In this document: one piece after another, positions 11,886 through 21,848 of the stretch | Layout of the letters: each line of letters begins with the position of its first letter | Numbering within the stretch: position 1 is the first letter of the stretch | DNA from: an uncultured Sulfitobacter sp. | GTDB lineage: Bacteria > Pseudomonadota > Alphaproteobacteria > Rhodobacterales > Rhodobacteraceae | DNA: 64,000 bases | Assembly: GCA_905182645.1 (NCBI GenBank) | Contig: CAJJCJ010000006.1 | Location: 248,001-312,000 of the forward strand | Reading direction: 5' to 3' | Notes under the pieces: generated by a model | Told to the model about the DNA's origin: nothing | The model's input: the letters and a program-made list of their open reading frames with translations, nothing else | The model's database searches: none | Position numbers and translations under genes: made by a program

Positions 11886-14231
11886 TTAGCTGAATTTGTT
11901 GTTCTTCGGGAATCCGTAAGGAGGCCGTTTGCCAATGCCGCCGCGCGCCCCTTTCCATTCCGTCATATCAGATTCAGTGCGGGTTTTACCGCCACCCATC
12001 GGCCATGACAGCCCATCTGCAATCGGGAAGGTCGTGATGTCGGATAGGCCGCCGTCAATTTCCAGCGTGCCTTGGCGCCCGCGCGCAGATTTGTATTTCT
12101 GCAAACGCACACCCTTGCCACGTCCCATTTCGGGCAACTCATCAAGCGCGAAGACCAGAAGCTTGGCGTTCTCGGATGCTACAGCAACATGATCGCCGTT
12201 GACCCGTTTGCATACCTTGGCCACCCCGTCACCGACGTTAAGCACCTGTTTGCCCGCGCGGGTCTGCGCGATCACGTCATCTTCTGGCACGACAAAGCCG
12301 TTACCCGCATCAGACGCCACCAAAAGCCGCATGCCAGATTGGTGCACGATAATGTCAACAATTTCAGATTCGTTAGACAGATCGACCATCAGACGCAGCG
12401 GTTCGCCCATGCCCCGCCCACCGGGTAGGTTGGACGCACCGACTGTATAGAACCGCCCGTTCGTGCCAAAAACCAACAGTCTGTCGGTGGTTTCCGCATG
12501 GAAGGTAAAACGCGGTCCATCGCCGTCTTTGAATTTCAACTCACGGGTCAAATCGATGTGGCCAGTCATGGCGCGAACCCAGCCCATTTGGCTGCAAACC
12601 ACCGTGATTGGTTCGCGGTCGATCATCGCCTCAAGCGGGACTTCGACGACTTCGGCAGCCACGGCAAATTGGGTGCGACGTGCGCCGCCAACTCTGTTGC
12701 GGCCAAATTGTTTGCGGGTCTCGCGCAGCTGTTCGGACACCTTGGCCCACTGAACATCTTCACCTTCGAGTAGGTCTTCTAATTCAGCGCGCTCAAGCAT
12801 CAGCGCATCGCGTTCTTTGACCAGCTCGATCTCTTCGAGACGGCGCAGGGACCGCAGGCGCATGTTCAGTATCGCTTCGGCCTGTACTTCGGACAGGGAG
12901 GTTTCTGGATCGGCACCAGCGACGATCGGCGACTCATAGTCGGCCTCGGTCATTGCGCGCGGATGATCCAGCGACCAATCCTCAACCATCATCGCCCGCT
13001 TGGGTTCATCATCATAACGGATGATATCGATCACACGGTCAAGGTTTAGGAACGCAACAATAAAGCCTTCGAGGACCTCAAGCCGGTGGTCGATCTTGTC
13101 CATCCGATGCTGGCTTCGGCGGACCAAAACGTCGCGGCGGTGATCAAGAAAGGCGCACAGCACTTCTTTGACCGAACAAACCTTGGGTGTCAGGCCGTCG
13201 ATCAGCACGTTCATGTTCAGGCTGAATCGCGTTTCCAAATCGGAATTACGGAACAGCATGCCCATCATCATTTCAGGGTCAACGGTTTTGGAGCGTGGCT
13301 CGAGGACGACTCGGATATCTTCCGCGGATTCGTCACGCACATCAGCAAGCAGCGGAACCTTTTTGGTCTGAATTACCTCGGCCAGTTTTTCGATCAGCTT
13401 GGATTTTTGAACTTGATACGGGATTTCGGTGACGATAATTTGCCACTGACCGCGCCCCAGATCTTCGATTTCCCACTTGGCACGCAGACGGAACGAGCCG
13501 CGCCCAGTGCGGTAAGCTTCGGCGATATTTTCACGTGGCTCGACGATGGTGCCGCCTGTTGGAAAATCAGGGCCAGGAATATATTCCAGCAAAGTTTCGT
13601 CGCGGGCATTAGGCGATTTAATCAGGTGCAAGCACGCATCAAGCAATTCGTGCAAATTATGCGGCGGAATGTTGGTCGCCATACCAACTGCGATCCCAGT
13701 GGACCCATTGGCCAATAGGTTCGGAAATGCAGCGGGGAACACAACTGGTTCTTCGAGCGTTCCATCATAGTTGGGACGGTAATCGACCGCATTTTCGGTC
13801 AACCCTTCCATCAAGGCCTCGGCGGCGGCGGTCATGCGCGCTTCGGTATAGCGGGCGGCCGCAGGGTTATCGCCGTCGATGTTGCCGAAGTTACCTTGGC
13901 CGTGAACAAGCGGGTAACGAACGTTAAAATCTTGGGCCAAGCGGGCCATCGCGTCGTAAATCGCGGCGTCACCATGCGGGTGATAGTTGCCCATCACGTC
14001 GCCGGAAATTTTGGCAGACTTACGGAAACCACCGTTGCTGGCCAACTTCAGCTCTCGCATCGCATACAAAATGCGGCGGTGGACAGGCTTTAGCCCATCA
14101 CGCGCGTCAGGCAGCGCACGGTGCATAATCGTCGACAGCGCATAGGTCAGATAGCGGTCACCAATGGCACGGCGCAAAGGCTCGGTCAGTTCCGTCGGTC
14201 CGGTTTCTGGGGCTGTCGTTTCTTCGGTCAT
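11886..14231 (-). CDS. parC: DNA topoisomerase IV subunit A
   Basis: ParC is the breakage-rejoining subunit of topoisomerase IV, 781 residues, which unlinks daughter chromosomes. The start is MTEETTAPETGPTELTEPLR. The catalytic Tyr is in AAARYTEARM near residue 125. The quinolone region reads NYHPHGDAAIYDAMARLAQD, so the E. coli Ser80 position is Ala and Glu84 is Asp. The C-terminal beta-pinwheel lacks the GyrA box, which favours ParC, and ends in a Gly/Lys-rich tail with GKTRTESDMTEWKGARGGIG. An upstream in-frame extension of 62 codons overlaps the SH3 gene region and is rejected. Confidence 0.93.
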   Translation of the reverse strand: MTEETTAPETGPTELTEPLRRAIGDRYLTYALSTIMHRALPDARDGLKPVHRRILYAMRELKLASNGGFRKSAKISGDVMGNYHPHGDAAIYDAMARLAQDFNVRYPLVHGQGNFGNIDGDNPAAARYTEARMTAAAEALMEGLTENAVDYRPNYDGTLEEPVVFPAAFPNLLANGSTGIAVGMATNIPPHNLHELLDACLHLIKSPNARDETLLEYIPGPDFPTGGTIVEPRENIAEAYRTGRGSFRLRAKWEIEDLGRGQWQIIVTEIPYQVQKSKLIEKLAEVIQTKKVPLLADVRDESAEDIRVVLEPRSKTVDPEMMMGMLFRNSDLETRFSLNMNVLIDGLTPKVCSVKEVLCAFLDHRRDVLVRRSQHRMDKIDHRLEVLEGFIVAFLNLDRVIDIIRYDDEPKRAMMVEDWSLDHPRAMTEADYESPIVAGADPETSLSEVQAEAILNMRLRSLRRLEEIELVKERDALMLERAELEDLLEGEDVQWAKVSEQLRETRKQFGRNRVGGARRTQFAVAAEVVEVPLEAMIDREPITVVCSQMGWVRAMTGHIDLTRELKFKDGDGPRFTFHAETTDRLLVFGTNGRFYTVGASNLPGGRGMGEPLRLMVDLSNESEIVDIIVHQSGMRLLVASDAGNGFVVPEDDVIAQTRAGKQVLNVGDGVAKVCKRVNGDHVAVASENAKLLVFALDELPEMGRGKGVRLQKYKSARGRQGTLEIDGGLSDITTFPIADGLSWPMGGGKTRTESDMTEWKGARGGIGKRPPYGFPKNNKFS

Positions 14232-14376
14232 TGGATTGGTGTATCCGCGCCGCCGTTGCGCGTAAAGATCAGATACGGGGAACCAAGCAGAGATTTTCCC
14301 TGGTCCCAAAACAATCAGCAAGCGGTAGGAATAATCTGCACACGCAGTATGACATTCGCCCCGGGGGGGCACGACT

Positions 14377-14838
14377 ATGAGTAAATTTATTATTGGCACT
14401 TTTTTGATGCTGGGCATTAGGTTCTACGAGCTGTCCAGTGGATCCGACTTTGAACCCGAAATTCGCCCGATCGCACAAACTGTCATCGAAACAAAATCGC
14501 TGGAGGTCGTTCCGTTTGACGCGCCTATCGTCACCCGCGCTGACGTTGAAATAATTCCATTTGTCGCAATCGAGAAGGCCCGAGTTTTCCCCGCATCGAT
14601 TGAAGCCGCGCCACCTGCTGCCGCAATTCCCGTAACTTTCATTGATATGCGTCAGGTTTCGGGCAGGCGTGTGAACATGCGATCTGGTCCAGGCACCAAC
14701 TATGGTGTGCTTGATACGCTGACTCGCGGAACGCAAACCGAAGTCATCGAGGTTAACGCCAATGGATGGGCGCGCATTCGCGTCACAACCACCGATCAGG
14801 TCGGCTGGATGTCTTCGCGATTACTGACGCCCAGCTAA
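14377..14838 (+). CDS. SH3-domain (SH3b) exported protein
   Basis: The 153-residue product has an N-terminal hydrophobic segment (FIIGTFLMLGIRFYEL), a low-complexity linker of about 70 residues, and one bacterial SH3 domain over about residues 92-153. The domain carries VNMRSGPGTNYGVLDTLTRG, the typical folding core, and GWMSSRLL at the end. Such domains usually bind peptidoglycan or other envelope ligands. It is divergent from parC. No catalytic domain is present. Confidence 0.8.
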   Translation: MSKFIIGTFLMLGIRFYELSSGSDFEPEIRPIAQTVIETKSLEVVPFDAPIVTRADVEIIPFVAIEKARVFPASIEAAPPAAAIPVTFIDMRQVSGRRVNMRSGPGTNYGVLDTLTRGTQTEVIEVNANGWARIRVTTTDQVGWMSSRLLTPS

Positions 14839-14877
14839 CCCCTTGCCTCGCAAACATGGTCGCGCCACAACGGGCCC

Positions 14878-15705
14878 ATGACACAAAAGACAATTCTCAT
14901 CACCGGCTCGTCCTCTGGGATCGGCTATGACGCCGCCCATGGCTTTCGTGCATTGGGTTTTCGCGTTTTTGCAAGCTGCCGTGCGCAAGCCGATTGCGAC
15001 CGCCTAATTGCCCAAGGTTTTGACAGCCCGCTGATCGATTATGCAGACAGCGACAGCATCGAAACAGGGTTGGCAGAAGTTCTAGCAGCCACAAGCGGCA
15101 CTTTGGACGTGCTTTATAACAACGGCGCATTTGCCTGTCCGGGCGCAGTCGAGGATTTACCACGCGGCGCATTACGCGCCATTTTCGAGGTGAACGTGTT
15201 TGGCTATCAAGAGCTGACCAACCGCGTGATCCCCGTAATGCGCGCCCAAGGGCATGGCCGGATCATCCAGTGTTCGTCTGTGCTTGGTCTTGTTGGGCTG
15301 AAATGGCGCGGCGCATATGTGGCCACGAAGTTTGCGCTTGAAGGGCTAACAGACGTGCTGCGGATTGAAATGGCGGACACACCGATCAATGTAATCTTGA
15401 TTGAACCGGGGCCAGTAACATCCAGTATCCGGAAAAACGCGATCCCGCATTTTGAAAAATGGATCAACTGGAAAGAGTCGGCGCGCGCTGCAGAATACGA
15501 AACATTGCGCGAGCGGCTTTATGCGGACAGCGGGCCGGATACGTTTGAATTGTCCGCAAGTGCAGTTACCAAAAAACTAATTCATGCAGCGACGGCCAAA
15601 CACCCAAGGGCGCGGTATTACGTCACAATGCCAACCTATCTAATGGGGTTATTAAGGCGTATTCTGTCAACGCGGTTGCTTGACGCTGTGATCTCGCGGG
15701 CCTGA
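14878..15705 (+). CDS. SDR-family oxidoreductase
   Basis: This is a classical short-chain dehydrogenase/reductase of 275 residues. The NAD(P)-binding motif ITGSSSGIGYDAA is at residues 7-19 and NNGA stands in place of NNAG. Catalytic Ser is in QCSSVLGLVGLKWRGA and YVATK carries the Tyr and Lys. The C-terminal end is hydrophobic (YYVTMPTYLMGLLRRILST). Substrate is unknown. It lies 39 bases after the SH3 gene, probably as a separate unit. Confidence 0.85.
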   Translation: MTQKTILITGSSSGIGYDAAHGFRALGFRVFASCRAQADCDRLIAQGFDSPLIDYADSDSIETGLAEVLAATSGTLDVLYNNGAFACPGAVEDLPRGALRAIFEVNVFGYQELTNRVIPVMRAQGHGRIIQCSSVLGLVGLKWRGAYVATKFALEGLTDVLRIEMADTPINVILIEPGPVTSSIRKNAIPHFEKWINWKESARAAEYETLRERLYADSGPDTFELSASAVTKKLIHAATAKHPRARYYVTMPTYLMGLLRRILSTRLLDAVISRA

Positions 15706-15765
15706 TCCCTTTCCTTCTGGCGCGTGTCTGCTACATCCGACTGCAAGATAATAAGGAACATAATC

Positions 15766-15960
15766 ATGGCAAGCGATCCGCTTTTCATTCTCGTCGTAAT
15801 TGCCGTGCTGATTGTGCTGGGTATATTGCTGCTTGGCATCGGCACATTTGGCAAAGGCGGTGACTTTAACCGCAAGCACGCCAACCGGATCATGCGGTAC
15901 CGGATCGGCGCGCAAGCCGTCGCGGTCGCGTTGATCTTGCTTTATGTTTATTTGCGATAA
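15766..15960 (+). CDS. Twin-transmembrane small protein
   Basis: The 64-residue protein MASDPLFILVVIAVLIVLGI has two membrane helices. They are separated by the basic loop GKGGDFNRKHANRIMRYR, and the second is GAQAVAVALILLYVYL. This layout matches the twin-transmembrane / HIG1-like small proteins common in Rhodobacteraceae beside cobalamin adenosyltransferase. AAGGA lies eight bases before ATG. It ends 13 bases before the adenosyltransferase gene and is probably co-transcribed. Function is not established. Confidence 0.8.
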   Translation: MASDPLFILVVIAVLIVLGILLLGIGTFGKGGDFNRKHANRIMRYRIGAQAVAVALILLYVYLR

Positions 15961-15973
15961 AGGAAGCTGAACA

Positions 15974-16546
15974 ATGGTTGTTCTGAACAAGATTTACACG
16001 AGAACTGGTGATTCCGGTGAAACCGCATTGGGCAACGGCAGCCGTGTCGCCAAACATGCCCTGCGCGTGAATGCCTATGGCACCGTGGACGAAACCAACG
16101 CAACAGTCGGCATGGCGCGGCTTCACGCAACTGGTGACATGGATGGGCAATTGGCAATGATCCAAAATGACCTGTTCGATCTAGGCGCAGACCTGTGCCG
16201 CCCCGACATGGAACTGGACGCCGCATCTGAATATCCGCCACTGCGCATGTCTGCCGCTCAGGTGGACCGCTTGGAATCTGAGATTGATGTTATGACCCAA
16301 GCCGTTGAACCGCTGCGTAGCTTTATTCTACCCGGTGGGTCGGCTCTGGCCGCGCATTTGCACCTTTGCCGTACTGTTTCACGTCGCGCCGAACGGTTGT
16401 CAGTTGAGTTGGCGACGATGGAAACGGTGAACCCAAGCGCAGTGAAATATCTAAATCGCTTGTCTGACTGGTTTTTCCAAGCATCCCGAATTGCCAATGA
16501 CGACGGCAAAAACGACGTGCTTTGGGTGCCTGGCGCAAACCGGTAA
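15974..16546 (+). CDS. Cob(I)yrinic acid a,c-diamide adenosyltransferase, PduO type
   Basis: This enzyme transfers the adenosyl group of ATP to cob(I)alamin, giving adenosylcobalamin. The 190-residue product has the PduO-type ATP motif YTRTGDSGETALGNGSRV (residues 8-25) and AYGTVDETNATVG. Near residue 135 it has RTVSRRAERLSVELA, where the Arg residues bind ATP. Adenosylcobalamin is needed by the mutases of the ethylmalonyl-CoA pathway, for which mcd is encoded further along this window. An AGGAAG site precedes the ATG. Confidence 0.92.
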   Translation: MVVLNKIYTRTGDSGETALGNGSRVAKHALRVNAYGTVDETNATVGMARLHATGDMDGQLAMIQNDLFDLGADLCRPDMELDAASEYPPLRMSAAQVDRLESEIDVMTQAVEPLRSFILPGGSALAAHLHLCRTVSRRAERLSVELATMETVNPSAVKYLNRLSDWFFQASRIANDDGKNDVLWVPGANR

Positions 16547-16676
16547 ACCTGATTTTTCACAAACGTGGCGTCCCTGAACCAGTCTGCGTCGATTTTGCAC
16601 TGTTTTCTGCGCGTGCAGCAAGGTAATCACGGGCTTAAGAAATAATGCGCTTAGATTCTAACAGGAGAAACCCGCG

Positions 16677-17435
16677 ATGAAGGTCCTCGTACCCGTCAAA
16701 CGCGTGATCGACTATAACGTGAAGGTTCGTGTTAAAGCGGACGGTTCCGGTGTTGATCTTGCAAACGTCAAAATGTCGATGAACCCGTTCGACGAAATTG
16801 CCGTCGAAGAGGCGATCCGCCTGCGCGAAGCTGGCAAAGCCGACGAAGTTATCGCCGTATCCATAGGCGTCAAGCAAGCCCAAGAAACGCTGCGCACCGC
16901 GTTGGCAATGGGCGCTGACCGCGCGATTTTGGTTGTGGCAACCGACGACGTGCACACCGATATCGAGCCATTGGCCGTTGCCAAGATCATGGCCGCAATC
17001 GTGAAAGAAGAGGCCCCAGGTCTTGTTCTTGCCGGTAAGCAGGCGATCGACAATGATATGAACGCCACTGGTCAGATGTTGTCTGCCCTGCTCGGTTGGT
17101 CACAAGCCACTTTCGCGTCCGAACTGGACGTGGACGGCGATATCGCAACTGTGACACGCGAAGTTGACGGCGGCCTTCAGACCATCAAGGTCAAGATGCC
17201 AACCATCGTCACGGTTGATTTGCGCTTGAACCAGCCGCGCTATGCATCTTTGCCGAACATCATGAAGGCCAAGAAAAAGCAGATGGATGAAAAGACGCCT
17301 GCTGATTACGGCGTTGACGTCACGCCGCGCCTGCAAGTTGTCACTACAACAGAGCCGGAAACGCGTAAAGCGGGTATCATTGTTGGTTCCGTTGACGAAT
17401 TGATAGAGAAACTCAAAGAAGCGGGGGCTGTGTAA
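16677..17435 (+). CDS. etfB: Electron transfer flavoprotein subunit beta
   Basis: EtfB, 252 residues, pairs with EtfA to carry electrons from acyl-CoA dehydrogenases to ETF-ubiquinone oxidoreductase. The start [40 protein letters not shown] and [20 protein letters not shown] (AMP-binding) are family hallmarks. AGGAG lies upstream. The stop overlaps the etfA ATG by one base, so the subunits are translationally coupled. Methylsuccinyl-CoA dehydrogenase at 26.3 kb is a likely electron donor. Confidence 0.97.
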   Translation: MKVLVPVKRVIDYNVKVRVKADGSGVDLANVKMSMNPFDEIAVEEAIRLREAGKADEVIAVSIGVKQAQETLRTALAMGADRAILVVATDDVHTDIEPLAVAKIMAAIVKEEAPGLVLAGKQAIDNDMNATGQMLSALLGWSQATFASELDVDGDIATVTREVDGGLQTIKVKMPTIVTVDLRLNQPRYASLPNIMKAKKKQMDEKTPADYGVDVTPRLQVVTTTEPETRKAGIIVGSVDELIEKLKEAGAV

Positions 17436-18361
17436 TGGCTGTTCTTCTCATTGCTGAAGTGGCGGGCGGCGTATTGAACGCTGATGCGACTGGAAAAGCC
17501 TTGGCTGCGGTTGCAGGTCTGGGCGATGTTACTGTTCTGTGTGCGTCCGCTGGTTGCAGTGGTGCTGCTGATGATGCGACCAAACTGGATGGTGTGTCCA
17601 AGGTGCTTTGCGCCGATGACGCGGCGTACGGTAACGACTTGGCCGAGCCTGTGGCCGACCTGATCGTATCGCTTGCGGGCGACTTTGATCACATCGCGGC
17701 CCCATCCACTGCGGCATCGAAAAACATTCTGCCACGTGTGGCTGCATTGTTGGACGCAATGGTCATTTCCGAAGTGACCGCCGTGATTGATGCCGACACA
17801 TTCGAGCGCCCTATCTATGCAGGTAACGCGATCCAGACTGTGAAATCGACTGATGCGAAAAAAGTCATGACGATCCGTACAGCTGGCTTTGATGCCGCTG
17901 GCGACGGTGGTTCCACATCGGTTGAGAAAATCGGCGCAGTGGCAAACCCTGGCCTGTCTGTGTGGGTATCTGATGCGGTTGCATCGTCTGACCGTCCGGA
18001 ACTGACATCTGCAGGTGTTGTTGTGTCCGGTGGTCGTGGTGTTGGATCAGAAGAAGACTTCAAAATCATCGAAGCCTTGGCTGATAAACTGAACGCTGCC
18101 GTCGGCGCATCACGCGCAGCCGTTGATTCGGGTTACGCACCAAACGACTGGCAAGTTGGTCAAACGGGTAAAGTTGTTGCCCCTGATCTATATGTTGCAG
18201 TTGGTATCTCTGGCGCCATTCAGCACCTTGCTGGCATGAAAGATTCCAAGATTATCGTCGCAATCAACAAAGACGAAGAAGCACCAATCTTTCAGGTCGC
18301 TGACTTCGGTCTGGTTGCAGACTTGTTCGACGCCGTGCCGGAGCTGACAAGCAAACTATAA
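17435..18361 (+). CDS. etfA: Electron transfer flavoprotein subunit alpha
   Basis: EtfA, 308 residues, holds the FAD. The C-terminal FAD domain is clear: [40 protein letters not shown], and [20 protein letters not shown] followed by [10 protein letters not shown]. It starts within the etfB stop codon and is followed by a strong terminator. Neighbours in related genomes include a 3-hydroxybutyryl-CoA dehydrogenase, as here at 19.4 kb. Confidence 0.97.
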   Translation: MAVLLIAEVAGGVLNADATGKALAAVAGLGDVTVLCASAGCSGAADDATKLDGVSKVLCADDAAYGNDLAEPVADLIVSLAGDFDHIAAPSTAASKNILPRVAALLDAMVISEVTAVIDADTFERPIYAGNAIQTVKSTDAKKVMTIRTAGFDAAGDGGSTSVEKIGAVANPGLSVWVSDAVASSDRPELTSAGVVVSGGRGVGSEEDFKIIEALADKLNAAVGASRAAVDSGYAPNDWQVGQTGKVVAPDLYVAVGISGAIQHLAGMKDSKIIVAINKDEEAPIFQVADFGLVADLFDAVPELTSKL

Positions 18362-18384
18362 ACGTCGGTTAAATTACAATAAAT

Positions 18385-18416
18385 GGCCTGCCGCAGAAAC
18401 GCGGCGGGCCTTTTTC
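18385..18416. terminator. Terminator after etfA
   Basis: GGCCTGCCGC and GCGGCGGGCC pair with one wobble around AGAAAC, followed by TTTTT. It also lies at the 3' end of the convergent DUF6473 remnant. Confidence 0.88.
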
Positions 18417-18417
18417 A

Positions 18418-19263
18418 TTACAGCAGCGTTTTGATAAGCGGCATCAATGCATTACTTGCCTCGGAATGGCAGGCAACACCAAGCATTTCGGATGCCACCT
18501 TTGCCTGCATTGGCGGGAAATACATGCCTTTTGTTCCCTGCTGTTTGGCAATATCCGATGGGACCGCCTGCACCACATCACGGACCAATGGGCGAAGTTC
18601 GTCGATCATGGATTCTGTGATGAACAACGGATCAACCTGCAGCGGATTAGGCACGGAGTTCCAAGGTTCATTCGATAATTCAACCCGCGCAAACCACAAC
18701 AAAACTGCATTGGGGCCGATTTGACCCAACATATTCCTCATCCGGGCAACCCATGCTTTACGCAGTTCGGTCACCACAATATCAAAACGTTCTGGTGAAA
18801 GGCTGTGCAGCTTGCCAAGCAACGCACGGATGAATGTAAATTCAGAAAAATCCACCTCGTTGTAGATCGCCTACAACACGGTTGATGCGCGCAGAAACCG
18901 ATCATTGCACCACAGGTGCACTGAATAGAACCGGTTCGACAAAAAATTCGCACCCATAACTTGCACGACGGTAAGGTCTGATTTGTGGCAGGCTGCCATG
19001 ATCGTAGGATCATTCACAAAGGCATCGACGCCACCATTCACACAGCCAAAATTGACGCAGTGCCGACCGATATCTTTTTCAATCAATGCCGGAAACGGAC
19101 GATCAATGAACTTTCCATATGTTTCGGTGCCGCCGATGCAGGCAAAGTAGGGGTTATCTAACCGACGCTTGGGGCCGCGGAACATGATCCGCGACATGCC
19201 ATAGCGACACAGCGCGTATGTCAGTCCCGCCCCATCAATTGTTTCGCGCTTCATGGTTTCCAC
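18418..19263 (-). pseudogene. DUF6473-family gene with one in-frame TAG
   Basis: Both halves lie in one frame and together encode a protein of about 281 positions. The first has YALCRYGMSRIMFRGPKRRL, GGTETYGKFIDRPFPALIE and VVQVMGANFLSNRFYSVH. Codon 131 is TAG (18871-18873) after NDRFLRASTVL, and the frame resumes as AIYNEVDFSEFTFIRALLGK to the normal end. The pattern matches DUF6473 proteins, which are largely confined to roseobacters and have no known function. Apart from this stop the sequence shows no decay, so inactivation would be recent. The family assignment is from memory of its conserved blocks. Confidence 0.75.
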
Positions 19264-19410
19264 CGATTGCTGCTTCAGCTACCAGATTCGTCGAAACCCA
19301 TTGCGAATTCGCTAAACTTTCATTTTGTTTATATTTTTAACGACTCTCTCGCCTTGAACGCCGGCCCGCATGGGGCATATGGTGTATCCAACTTTACAAG
19401 GGTTTTTGAC

Positions 19411-20286
19411 ATGACAGTTGAACGTGTGGGCATCGTGGGCGCAGGGCAGATGGGCAACGGGATTGCACATGTATTCGCCCTTGCCGGATATGAAGTTTTG
19501 CTAACAGACATCAGCAGTGATGCCCTTATTGCCGCCGTGGCGCTGATTGACCGGAATCTTGATCGTCAAGTTGGCAAAGGCTTGATCGAGCCCTTGGAAA
19601 AAGCCGACGCCATGGCGCGAATTGGAACCACCCAAACACTGACTGATCTTGGACAAACCGATCTGATTATTGAGGCCGCAACCGAACGAGAGGCCGTTAA
19701 GCAGGCCATCTTTGAGGACCTCGTGCCGCATTTAAAACCCGACACGATTCTGACGTCAAATACTTCGTCTATTTCGATCACACGACTGGCCGCGCGCACC
19801 GACCGCCCCGAACGGTTCATGGGGTTTCATTTCATGAACCCCGTCCCGATCATGCAGCTTGTCGAATTGATTCGCGGGATCGCAACTGACGAGCCGACGT
19901 TCAAAACTTGCGAAGCGGTTGTTGCCAAGCTGGGCAAGACCAGCACCGCATCCGAGGATTTTCCGGCGTTCATTGTCAACCGCATCCTGATGCCGATGAT
20001 TAATGAGGCTATTTATACCCTATACGAAGGTGTCGGATCTGTTCAGTCGATTGATACGTCCCTTAAACTCGGTGCGAACCATCCGATGGGGCCGCTTGAG
20101 CTGGCGGATTTTATTGGGTTGGACACGTGCCTTGCGATCATGAACGTGCTGCACGACGGCTTGGCAGACACCAAATATCGCCCCTGCCCGTTGCTGACAA
20201 AATATGTGGAGGCAGGCTGGTTGGGTCGTAAATCGCAGCGCGGGTTTTACGACTATCGCGGCGATGTGCCAGTGCCGACACGTTAG
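19411..20286 (+). CDS. 3-Hydroxybutyryl-CoA dehydrogenase
   Basis: This enzyme oxidises 3-hydroxybutyryl-CoA (or related 3-hydroxyacyl-CoA) with NAD(P), 291 residues. The Rossmann motif VGIVGAGQMGNGIAHVFALA is at the N-terminus. SNTSSISITRLA and GFHFMNPVPIMQLVELI carry the catalytic Ser and His, and the dimerisation domain begins NRILMPMINEAI. I chose MTVERVG as the start; the 48 upstream codons are not family-like. It overlaps the convergent acyltransferase by four bases. Its role in acetoacetyl/butyryl-CoA metabolism fits the nearby etfBA. Confidence 0.92.
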   Translation: MTVERVGIVGAGQMGNGIAHVFALAGYEVLLTDISSDALIAAVALIDRNLDRQVGKGLIEPLEKADAMARIGTTQTLTDLGQTDLIIEAATEREAVKQAIFEDLVPHLKPDTILTSNTSSISITRLAARTDRPERFMGFHFMNPVPIMQLVELIRGIATDEPTFKTCEAVVAKLGKTSTASEDFPAFIVNRILMPMINEAIYTLYEGVGSVQSIDTSLKLGANHPMGPLELADFIGLDTCLAIMNVLHDGLADTKYRPCPLLTKYVEAGWLGRKSQRGFYDYRGDVPVPTR

Positions 20287-21158
20287 TCGCGTAACGCCAA
20301 CGTCCAGTCCCGCAGCCATGCCATGAACGCACGTGGATCACCTGCGCGAGCGGTGATCTCGGCCGAATCGATCGGCAAACCGACAACCGGCTTTTGCGGC
20401 TTGTCCATTGCATGCACAATTTCTTGGAGCAGCAATCCTTGGCGTAATGTCGCGGAAATTTGGTTTGCCACCTGATAGGCCCGAGAGTTTGATCCAGGGA
20501 AGAAACACGGCACCACAGTCGCCCCTGACGTGCGGATCATTTTGGCGGTGAACACATTCCATTCTCGTTCAATCGCCTCACCCATCATACTGTCAGAGCT
20601 GGCAACAATGCCCGATGGAAACAAGGCAACCAAGCCGCCTGATTTCAGATGCTCCATCGCGGCGCAGCGCATTTCAACCATCTTTTTCTGCGCTTCGGGT
20701 TCATGTGGGAACGGCACTGGAATCATATAGCTGGCCGCGTCTTCGTCGATACCCGTCAGCAAGGACCGCGTCAGGATGCGGTAATCATCACGCACCCGAC
20801 CAATGAGATCAGCAAGGATCATGCCGTCCACCAACCCGTGCGGGTGATTTGCGACAAAGATCACAGGACCCGTTTTGGGAATACGCGCAAGTTGATCAGC
20901 AGGGGTCAACAGGTCGATCCCCATAACATCCAACGTGGCACGCCAAAAAGCCCGCCCCTTAACCGTGCCTTGCTTTTCAAAGCGACGGACAAGGCGCGCG
21001 ATACGGGTTTTTCCAGTCAAAAGCTCAATAACGCGGATGATATTGCGCTTTACCGGATTATCAAACGTGTTCGAATACGTCAGGCTACGGCGATCATAGA
21101 CGCGGGGGGCTTGTGTGCTTTCGTCGGCCGCAGCGACTTTTTGTGTCGTTTCAGTCAA
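20283..21158 (-). CDS. PlsC-family lysophospholipid acyltransferase
   Basis: The 291-residue product has the acyltransferase motif VANHPHGLVDGMI near residue 108, a variant of HX4D. VALFPSG is the second motif near residue 178. It resembles the larger LPLAT proteins annotated as hemolysin-like or ornithine-lipid acyltransferases. The lipid substrate is unknown. It is the last gene of the run hprK-rapZ-EIIA-HPr-acyltransferase, 26 bases after the HPr gene, which suggests shared transcription. Confidence 0.75.
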   Translation of the reverse strand: MTETTQKVAAADESTQAPRVYDRRSLTYSNTFDNPVKRNIIRVIELLTGKTRIARLVRRFEKQGTVKGRAFWRATLDVMGIDLLTPADQLARIPKTGPVIFVANHPHGLVDGMILADLIGRVRDDYRILTRSLLTGIDEDAASYMIPVPFPHEPEAQKKMVEMRCAAMEHLKSGGLVALFPSGIVASSDSMMGEAIEREWNVFTAKMIRTSGATVVPCFFPGSNSRAYQVANQISATLRQGLLLQEIVHAMDKPQKPVVGLPIDSAEITARAGDPRAFMAWLRDWTLALRD

Positions 21159-21184
21159 TGGATCAATCCCCCTGGGTGAAAGGG

Positions 21185-21454
21185 CTAATCACCCTCGCCA
21201 AACTTATCAGCAACGAGCGCCGCGATTGCGTCGGCCAATGCACCAGCATCTGATCCGCGTGTGGTCACATCGATATAGGTTCCAATAGACGCTGCCAACA
21301 TTAAAAGGCCCATGATACTGTCGCCGTCAGCGTCCATGCCATCCTTGGACACGGTTGCTTGCGCGTCGAACTTTTCCACCACAGCCGCGAGTTTCGCAGA
21401 TGCGCGGGCGTGCAATCCTTTGATATTTTCAATTTTAAGAGTGCGGGTTGTCAT
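21185..21454 (-). CDS. ptsH: HPr-family phosphocarrier protein
   Basis: HPr, 89 residues, relays phosphate from Enzyme I. The phosphorylated His lies in KGLHARASAK (residue about 14), and the regulatory Ser lies in GDSIMGLLMLAAS. That Ser would be the target of the HPr kinase encoded in the same operon. I chose the start MTTRTLKIENIKG. It begins one base after the EIIA stop codon. No sugar permease is present, so this is a regulatory PTS branch. Confidence 0.94.
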   Translation of the reverse strand: MTTRTLKIENIKGLHARASAKLAAVVEKFDAQATVSKDGMDADGDSIMGLLMLAASIGTYIDVTTRGSDAGALADAIAALVADKFGEGD

Positions 21455-21455
21455 A

Positions 21456-21848
21456 CTAAGGCTGCCCAACGCTATGGCTATTGATGTATTTGTGGGCTGC
21501 ATCCAGCGCCGCAGCGACGGCGTCAGGAACAGGCATATTCCGGGATTTTGCGAGTTTGATCAGCATTGGCAAATTGGCGCCATAGATAATGCGCCGATTT
21601 TGCGGGCTACAGGCGCGAAGTGATAAGTTCGACGGTGATCCACCAAACATATCCGTGACAATCACAACACCAACCCCAGTATCAACCGCATCGGCCGCGT
21701 CGCAAATCTCGCCTTGCTTCTGGGCGCGATCATCGTCGGGGGCAATCGAGATGCTACGCATACCTGATTGTTGGCCCACAACGTGTTCCACCGCAGACAG
21801 GTATTCACCTGCCAAGCCACCATGTGCTACGATCACAATTCCGATCAA
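21456..21848 (-). CDS. PTS IIA component, mannose (ManX) family
   Basis: The 130-residue EIIA domain starts [20 protein letters not shown], where His9 is the phosphorylation site. [17 protein letters not shown] is the second family block. The start is TTG, overlapping the rapZ stop codon by four bases. No IIB, IIC or IID gene is nearby, so it probably works as a signalling EIIA with HPr and HPr kinase, as described for alphaproteobacterial regulatory PTS. Confidence 0.9.
   Translation of the reverse strand: MIGIVIVAHGGLAGEYLSAVEHVVGQQSGMRSISIAPDDDRAQKQGEICDAADAVDTGVGVVIVTDMFGGSPSNLSLRACSPQNRRIIYGANLPMLIKLAKSRNMPVPDAVAAALDAAHKYINSHSVGQP

Noticed and set aside
14232-14417. N-terminal extension of parC by 62 codons
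   Set aside because: The added sequence is not family-like and overlaps the divergent SH3 gene. The start at 14231 fits the family.
18871-18873. TAG read as pyrrolysine in the DUF6473 gene
   Set aside because: Nothing in the window suggests a pyl system, and the sulfotransferase gene carries a TAA of the same kind. Simple nonsense mutation is the better explanation.
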